This document shows positions 18,002 through 22,335 of a DNA stretch of 22,335 nucleotides, in pieces. Position numbers and translations under genes: made by a program. A model generated the notes under the pieces. It was not told the DNA's origin and did not search any database. It saw nothing but the letters and a program-made list of their open reading frames with translations. The stretch comes from a virus, in the IMG/VR virus record IMGVR_UViG_3300032898_000155, positions 1-22,335 of that record; one strand, 5' to 3'. The first letter of the stretch is position 1; each line of letters opens with the position of its first letter.

Positions 18002-20401
18002 ATGTATATGGGAACGATTCCTCAAGCCGACAATACCGGGTATACCGATCCGACGAAGATAGAGACATATGTTAATTATCCGTTGCCGACGAATAACGCG
18101 GCCAATGGGGAAGTCAGCTACAAGCCGGCCAACAAACAGGAACGAGAAGTGCGCCGGCAGTGCTATACCCGCTACTACCAGATGCGGGATAATGACTGGC
18201 GGACTGAAGCCGAGCGGGAATGGGAGATGGCGGACAAAGAGTATAACCTCTGGATGTCCGACGAAGCGTTGTCTTCGATGACTACTCAAAGCAATGGTAG
18301 TTCCAGTACGTATAACTTCAGTTATCCGACGCAGAACATAGCGGATCCGGATGAGACCCGCTCGCGTATTAAGCTGCCGGATGCGTTTGCGGCGATCCAG
18401 AGTCATATGCAGGAGACGATTAATCGCAAGTCGCGGCCGACGCTTACCGGTACCAATTCATCCGATGAGCCGATCCAGGAATTCGGGAATGACGTGTTGA
18501 ACTACAATATGAACAACACGAATTTTGACTACCAGTGGTTTATAGGGGGACTGGCGACGGCTATCCGGGGGACTGGCGTGTACCGGGACTATTACCGGCT
18601 GGAGAAGCGCTGGGTAAAAGACCTTGATGGTGCTGACGAAGACGGTAACCTGACGTTCAAAGAACGCGAGATTACCGATTTTGATGATGATTATACCGAG
18701 TGGATACCGAATGAATATGCTTATTTCGATGAGAAGGCCCGGGATATAGAGTATGCCGACGACTGGGTGTACCGCGAGATCATAAACATGCGGGATTTCC
18801 AGATCAAGTACGGCAAGAAGCGGAATTTTATTAATCAGGAGTACGTCCGGAGAGGCGGTGAGACCACTACGCGGAGTTTCTTCAAGCTGCCAAAGGACAT
18901 TACCGGCAATGACGTGGAGATTCTGCATTATGAGAACCGCATGCTGGACTGTTATTGGGTGGTTGCCAACAACGTGGTGATCCATTACGGGCCGCTGGAG
19001 ACCAAACATAAGGAATTATCCTGTGCGGTACGGCGCTATTATCGGGTTCCGGGACGGTTCTGGGGTATGGGGATACCCCGGATCATGCATATGCTGGCCG
19101 AAGAGCGCAACACGACGCGGAATATGAACATGGACCGCCAGCACGGGCAGATAAACCAGATGTTTTTGCATAACAATATGTACGATATCGACGAGAACGA
19201 CACGCTCTGGCGTCCCGGCGGAATCATTTCCGTCGATACCAACGGGTTGCCGCTTAACCAGGCTATCCAGCCCCTGGTAATCCCGGATGTCGGGCCCAGT
19301 TACTTCAAGCTGGACCAGATTAACCTCCAGGATATGGGTCGGGCGATCGGTATTGATCTTGACCGGGAGGTACAGCCCAGCGCCACGGCCACGGCTGAAG
19401 CCATCAAGCAGGAAAACTACCTTAAACGTATCGTTATGATAGCTACCCTGGACGAAATGGAGACGATTATACGCATCGGACGGCTGAAGTGGAGTAATAT
19501 ATGCTTTTTCTACCCGCTGGGCCGTATGGATGCCGTACATGAGGACCAGGAAGAGAAACAGCAGCAGGTTTTCAAGACGATCACCGTCCAGGGACGGAAA
19601 TACCAGATAAAGAATATCAACGGGACGCCTTCGTTGAATGTTGAGAACGTTACCGGGGCCAGTAGTCTCGAGATCAACAAGAAAATGGCTAAATATATGG
19701 AGCCCAGTCTTGATGTCACGGTCGATGCCACGCAGTTCACGCCGGTATCCCGGACGGTGCAGCAGACTAAAGTTACGGAGCTGTATTCTTTGTTTATAGG
19801 CAACCCGAATACCGCCGCATTGATGGATGTCGGCAAGAGTATGGCGAGAGTATTGAACGTCAACGATGAGAAACCGAGCGACTGGCTTGCCGGATTCAAC
19901 CAGGATCCGGGCACGGCTATGCTGTTGGCCGAAAAAGAGAACCAGGTGATGTTCGCGGGCCAGCCCTTGGGTCCGACGCCGGGGGCGACCGAGGAACATA
20001 CGCTTGTCCACCTGATGTTTACCAATTCCCAGCAGTACCATGCTCTCGTAGATAATCCCAATGATCCGAAAGCAGCGGTGATAAAGCAGATTTTCGCCGA
20101 GCATATTATGGGGGAGCATGAGGCTAACCCGGCCACCAATTCCGCAGCTCAGGCGATGAGCGCCAACGGGCTTGGGGGGAATGGAACGCCCGGTAACCCT
20201 CCGGGTAATCCCGCCATGCAATCGAATAACGCCCAGACACCGGCCGGGGGCTCGGCCAAGGCTACGCCTGCGGGACAGATCGGGCAGTTACCCAACCTGC
20301 CGGCCGTGGGGCTTACGCCGAACCCGCAGAACCAGCCACAGGCCCAGGCGGCGGATATCCAGGCTACGAATCTCAGCAAACCGGTAAGGACTGGTGTATA
20401 G
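18002..20401 (+). CDS. Portal protein
   Basis: A 799-residue protein, the size of large portals of podovirus-type phages. The N-terminal third has the helical, Trp/Tyr-rich layout of portal wings (FAAIQSHMQETINRKSRP), the middle a long charged section and the stem-like IGIDLDREVQPSATATAEAI. The last 110 residues are Asn/Gln/Pro/Gly-rich and disordered. Twelve copies of the portal form the DNA channel at the capsid vertex and bind TerL. There is no clear ribosome site (ATG at 18002 or 18008). Identity rests on size, composition and place between TerL and scaffold. Confidence 0.85.
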   Translation: MYMGTIPQADNTGYTDPTKIETYVNYPLPTNNAANGEVSYKPANKQEREVRRQCYTRYYQMRDNDWRTEAEREWEMADKEYNLWMSDEALSSMTTQSNGSSSTYNFSYPTQNIADPDETRSRIKLPDAFAAIQSHMQETINRKSRPTLTGTNSSDEPIQEFGNDVLNYNMNNTNFDYQWFIGGLATAIRGTGVYRDYYRLEKRWVKDLDGADEDGNLTFKEREITDFDDDYTEWIPNEYAYFDEKARDIEYADDWVYREIINMRDFQIKYGKKRNFINQEYVRRGGETTTRSFFKLPKDITGNDVEILHYENRMLDCYWVVANNVVIHYGPLETKHKELSCAVRRYYRVPGRFWGMGIPRIMHMLAEERNTTRNMNMDRQHGQINQMFLHNNMYDIDENDTLWRPGGIISVDTNGLPLNQAIQPLVIPDVGPSYFKLDQINLQDMGRAIGIDLDREVQPSATATAEAIKQENYLKRIVMIATLDEMETIIRIGRLKWSNICFFYPLGRMDAVHEDQEEKQQQVFKTITVQGRKYQIKNINGTPSLNVENVTGASSLEINKKMAKYMEPSLDVTVDATQFTPVSRTVQQTKVTELYSLFIGNPNTAALMDVGKSMARVLNVNDEKPSDWLAGFNQDPGTAMLLAEKENQVMFAGQPLGPTPGATEEHTLVHLMFTNSQQYHALVDNPNDPKAAVIKQIFAEHIMGEHEANPATNSAAQAMSANGLGGNGTPGNPPGNPAMQSNNAQTPAGGSAKATPAGQIGQLPNLPAVGLTPNPQNQPQAQAADIQATNLSKPVRTGV

Positions 20402-20426
20402 TCTTGGGGAAAGAGATACTTTACAT

Positions 20427-20696
20427 ATGAGCGTCAAGCATTCTACTCTTATGAAAGGACTTACCGCCAAAGACCGGCAAGCCCTCGCCGTTTTACATGA
20501 CTACCCTGAATACCGGGCACTGAAGAAGTGGTCGGAGCTGAAGGCGAACCAGATTACCAATCAGTTGGTGAATATTAACATGGGGGTGCCTGGAGCGACT
20601 GAACAGGTCGCGATGCTTCAGGGGCAGGTATTGGCTCATGGCAATATGCTCAAAGAAGTGGACAAGATAGCAAAGCATACCGCTGCCGATGATTGA
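20427..20696 (+). CDS. Small helical protein downstream of the portal
   Basis: An 89-residue protein: GLTAKDRQALAVLHDYPEYR, then LKKWSELKANQITNQLVNI and a long helix (EQVAMLQGQVLAHGNMLKEV). GGGGAAAGAG lies about 12 nt upstream; a GTG at 20394 that overlaps the portal end is an alternative start. Similar small proteins after portals are common and unassigned; a head completion role is possible. Confidence 0.7.
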   Translation: MSVKHSTLMKGLTAKDRQALAVLHDYPEYRALKKWSELKANQITNQLVNINMGVPGATEQVAMLQGQVLAHGNMLKEVDKIAKHTAADD

Positions 20697-20787
20697 TATA
20701 TGGCATAGTTCTGTGCCTATGCTATATACCAGCAATCGACTGGCGTTCCAGGGAAAAAATCCGGGAACGTAACCAGGGAAAAAATCC
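20697..20787 (+). repeat. 12-bp hairpin and 15-bp tandem repeat before the scaffold gene
   Basis: 20697-20708 pairs with 20717-20728 (12 bp, one G-U on the plus strand, 8-nt loop) with no T run. Then CCAGGGAAAAAATCC occurs at 20748-20762 and 20773-20787, a 25-base period; each copy holds GGGA and TCCC arms. Possibly an mRNA processing site that separates head gene expression levels, or a regulator site. Confidence 0.65.
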
Positions 20788-20811
20788 CGACGACCCAGAG
20801 GAGTTTAGAAC

Positions 20812-21666
20812 ATGGCACAAAAACTTTCCGACAAGCAGAAAGTCGCACAAATCTTAGGCGAAGTAGAGGATAAAGATCCAGCCGAAAAGCCTGAAGAGGA
20901 GGAAGACCCGAGCAAAGAGAAGGAAGTCAATACGCCAGAGGCCGAGGAACAAGAAGAAGCTGAGGAAGACCCGGAAAAACCGGCTGAATCCGAAGAAGAA
21001 TCCGAGACCGAAGCCGGTCCTTTAACAAAGCAATTCCCTAATCTTAAAGGTGAAACCCTGGAAGAGTACAATAAGTCGCTCGAAGCGGCGTATGACAACT
21101 CGTTCAAGGAAGCCTTGCGTATGGCGCAGGAGCTGAAAGACAACGCCGCCGTTGTGGCGCAGGCCAGAGATATAGTGGCGAAAGCCGCTGCAGCCCCGTC
21201 CGAAGGAGCTCCCCAGACTCCTGCTCTCAACCTGAGTACTACCGCTGACGAACCGGATTGGATGGCCAGGGCCAGAGAACTTGACCGGGAGCAGATGACG
21301 GCTTCCTTCGAACCGTTCAAACAGCGTTATCCGCAGGTGCTGGAACCGGACAACTTCAAGAAGTTCACTGCCGCCAGCGACGGGGTCAACCAGACATTGA
21401 GCGCGGCCTTGGGACGCAAGCCGAAGTGGTCTGAATTATTTGACGGAGTGGCCGGCGTACTCGGCTGGCAGCCGCTCAAAGATACCAGTAAGCGTGACAA
21501 CGCGATCAAAGAAAACGCCGCCGGCACCAGGGCCAAGGGCAGCGTTACGCCCGCGCCGGTCAAAAAGTCCAAAGTATCTGATGCTCAGGTAGATGCCTAT
21601 ATGAAGATGTTCACCTCTAAGACTAGGGAAGAAGCTATTAAAGACCTGTCCGAAGTCGTCGGATAA
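20812..21666 (+). CDS. Capsid scaffolding-like protein
   Basis: A 284-residue protein. Residues about 18-72 are almost all Glu, Asp, Lys and Pro; the rest is helical (LEEYNKSLEAAYDNSFKEAL, then AQELKDNAAVVAQARDIVA) with an Ala/Lys-rich C-terminus. An acidic disordered head with long helices, placed between portal and coat genes, is typical of scaffold proteins, which guide prohead assembly and then leave. GAGG precedes the ATG. Confidence 0.75.
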   Translation: MAQKLSDKQKVAQILGEVEDKDPAEKPEEEEDPSKEKEVNTPEAEEQEEAEEDPEKPAESEEESETEAGPLTKQFPNLKGETLEEYNKSLEAAYDNSFKEALRMAQELKDNAAVVAQARDIVAKAAAAPSEGAPQTPALNLSTTADEPDWMARARELDREQMTASFEPFKQRYPQVLEPDNFKKFTAASDGVNQTLSAALGRKPKWSELFDGVAGVLGWQPLKDTSKRDNAIKENAAGTRAKGSVTPAPVKKSKVSDAQVDAYMKMFTSKTREEAIKDLSEVVG

Positions 21667-21712
21667 TCGAATAAACTCCTTGCTTACTAAATCTTAAGCT
21701 AAGGACAGTATC

Positions 21713-22225
21713 ATGGCTCAAACAATTTCAGTGTTCCAGTACTCTGCTCCCTTTGGGCGGATGGATGGGCACACCGCTTTTGCTACCAAGGAATACCCGG
21801 TAGCCAACGGCGTGACGGTTACCAATGGGGATTTCGTGTACTTCAGCAGCGGTACGGTGACTAACGCCTCCGTTAACGGAGCGCGTCTCGTCGGTATGGC
21901 GCAGGGTACGGTAGTCGGCAACTCGAGCGGCACCAATACGGTGCTCGTGATCGTCGATCCGTTCATGCGGTATCTGATGAAGTCTACGACTTCCCTGACC
22001 ATAAGCAACAACACCAACAGCAATATCGGTCAGTACTTCGATATTACCGGAGCGACCGGCGCCCAGACGGTCAGCAACACGGGGACGACTCTCGGAGCGT
22101 TCCTGCTGCTCGACGTACCCGGTACGACCACTTTCCCGAACACCGGCCTTAACATTCCTTCGAGTACCACGGTCGGTCTCTTCGTATTAGTAAACAGCTT
22201 CGTTAACCCCTATGTCGCTTCTTAG
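21713..22225 (+). CDS. Capsid decoration or head-stabilising protein
   Basis: A 170-residue, Thr/Ser/Asn/Val-rich, beta-strand protein with no cysteines. NGVTVTNGDFVYFSSGTVTN, then RLVGMAQGTVVG, resembles small beta-rich decoration proteins that bind the outside of capsids (DUF2190-like). The gene lies directly before the probable coat gene. AAGGA lies 7 nt before the ATG. Alternative: a head fibre. Confidence 0.68.
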   Translation: MAQTISVFQYSAPFGRMDGHTAFATKEYPVANGVTVTNGDFVYFSSGTVTNASVNGARLVGMAQGTVVGNSSGTNTVLVIVDPFMRYLMKSTTSLTISNNTNSNIGQYFDITGATGAQTVSNTGTTLGAFLLLDVPGTTTFPNTGLNIPSSTTVGLFVLVNSFVNPYVAS

Positions 22226-22251
22226 GGAATAGGATAGAGAGGAAATAAGAT

Positions 22252-22335
22252 ATGAGCTCACTTCGACCAGACTGGCCGGATATCCTGGACCCGGCATATA
22301 GGAAGATTTACGGTGATGAGATCCGTCAGCTTCCG
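22252..22335 (+). CDS. Start of the probable major capsid protein (partial)
   Basis: The first 28 residues (MSSLRPDWPDILDPAYRKIY, then GDEIRQLP) run to the window edge. GAGG precedes the ATG. The order scaffold, decoration, coat and the DPxYRKIY start fit a major capsid protein, but the fold is outside the window. Confidence 0.6.
   Translation, partial: MSSLRPDWPDILDPAYRKIYGDEIRQLP

Noticed and set aside
19016-20221. Leftward frame of 401 codons inside the portal gene
   Set aside because: Antisense shadow caused by the codon pattern of the portal; the portal frame has the size and context expected.

Overview
This window is part of a tailed double-stranded DNA phage genome (Caudoviricetes), or a prophage region of one. 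The evidence is a packaging and head module: small and large terminase, a portal of about 800 residues, a scaffold-like protein, a decoration-like protein and the start of a probable major capsid protein. A GH25 endolysin sits among small membrane proteins. No integrase, tail gene or bacterial housekeeping gene is present. The host cannot be named from the sequence. The GH25 lysin and the strong Shine-Dalgarno sites fit a Gram-positive or deeply branching bacterium, but this is inference.

Layout: (1) 1-1608, rightward lysis cassette with small membrane proteins before and after the endolysin. (2) 1659-8042, a long leftward operon of about 20 small early genes, often with 4-nt stop/start overlaps. 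It includes a DEDDh exonuclease, an HNH protein with a zinc knuckle, an SSB-like protein and several microproteins below 60 codons. (3) 8083-9560, a control and RNA region: divergent promoters, a Phd/YefM-like protein with a TGTACA operator, a leftward tRNA-like gene, a structured leader RNA with competing terminator and pseudoknot folds, a small membrane protein, a serine-type tRNA carrying a lysine (CUU) anticodon loop, and a degenerate tRNA copy. (4) 9589-10613, an IS1595/ISXO2-type transposase gene with candidate terminal repeats. (5) 10632-12105, terminators, a candidate small RNA and a second leftward set of small genes. (6) 12017-12319, two perfect hairpins and a TATA-rich segment with six TATAATG copies, which separates leftward from rightward transcription and may be a promoter/origin region. 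(7) 12320-22335, a rightward regulator, terminase small subunit, about 870 bases without a convincing gene but with two candidate structured RNAs, HNH, zinc ribbon, KGG-type protein, TerL, portal, scaffold, decoration protein and the capsid start.

The genes fit a phage programme. Early leftward genes and the Phd-like regulator share a promoter region, and related GTAC palindromes recur at two other promoters. Late genes run rightward. Several rightward genes (8126, 12320, 13116, 15100, 17761) have a -10 box 6-7 nt before the ATG and no Shine-Dalgarno site, so they look leaderless. The most unusual content is RNA: up to four non-tRNA structured RNA candidates and three tRNA or tRNA-like elements, each abnormal in some way.
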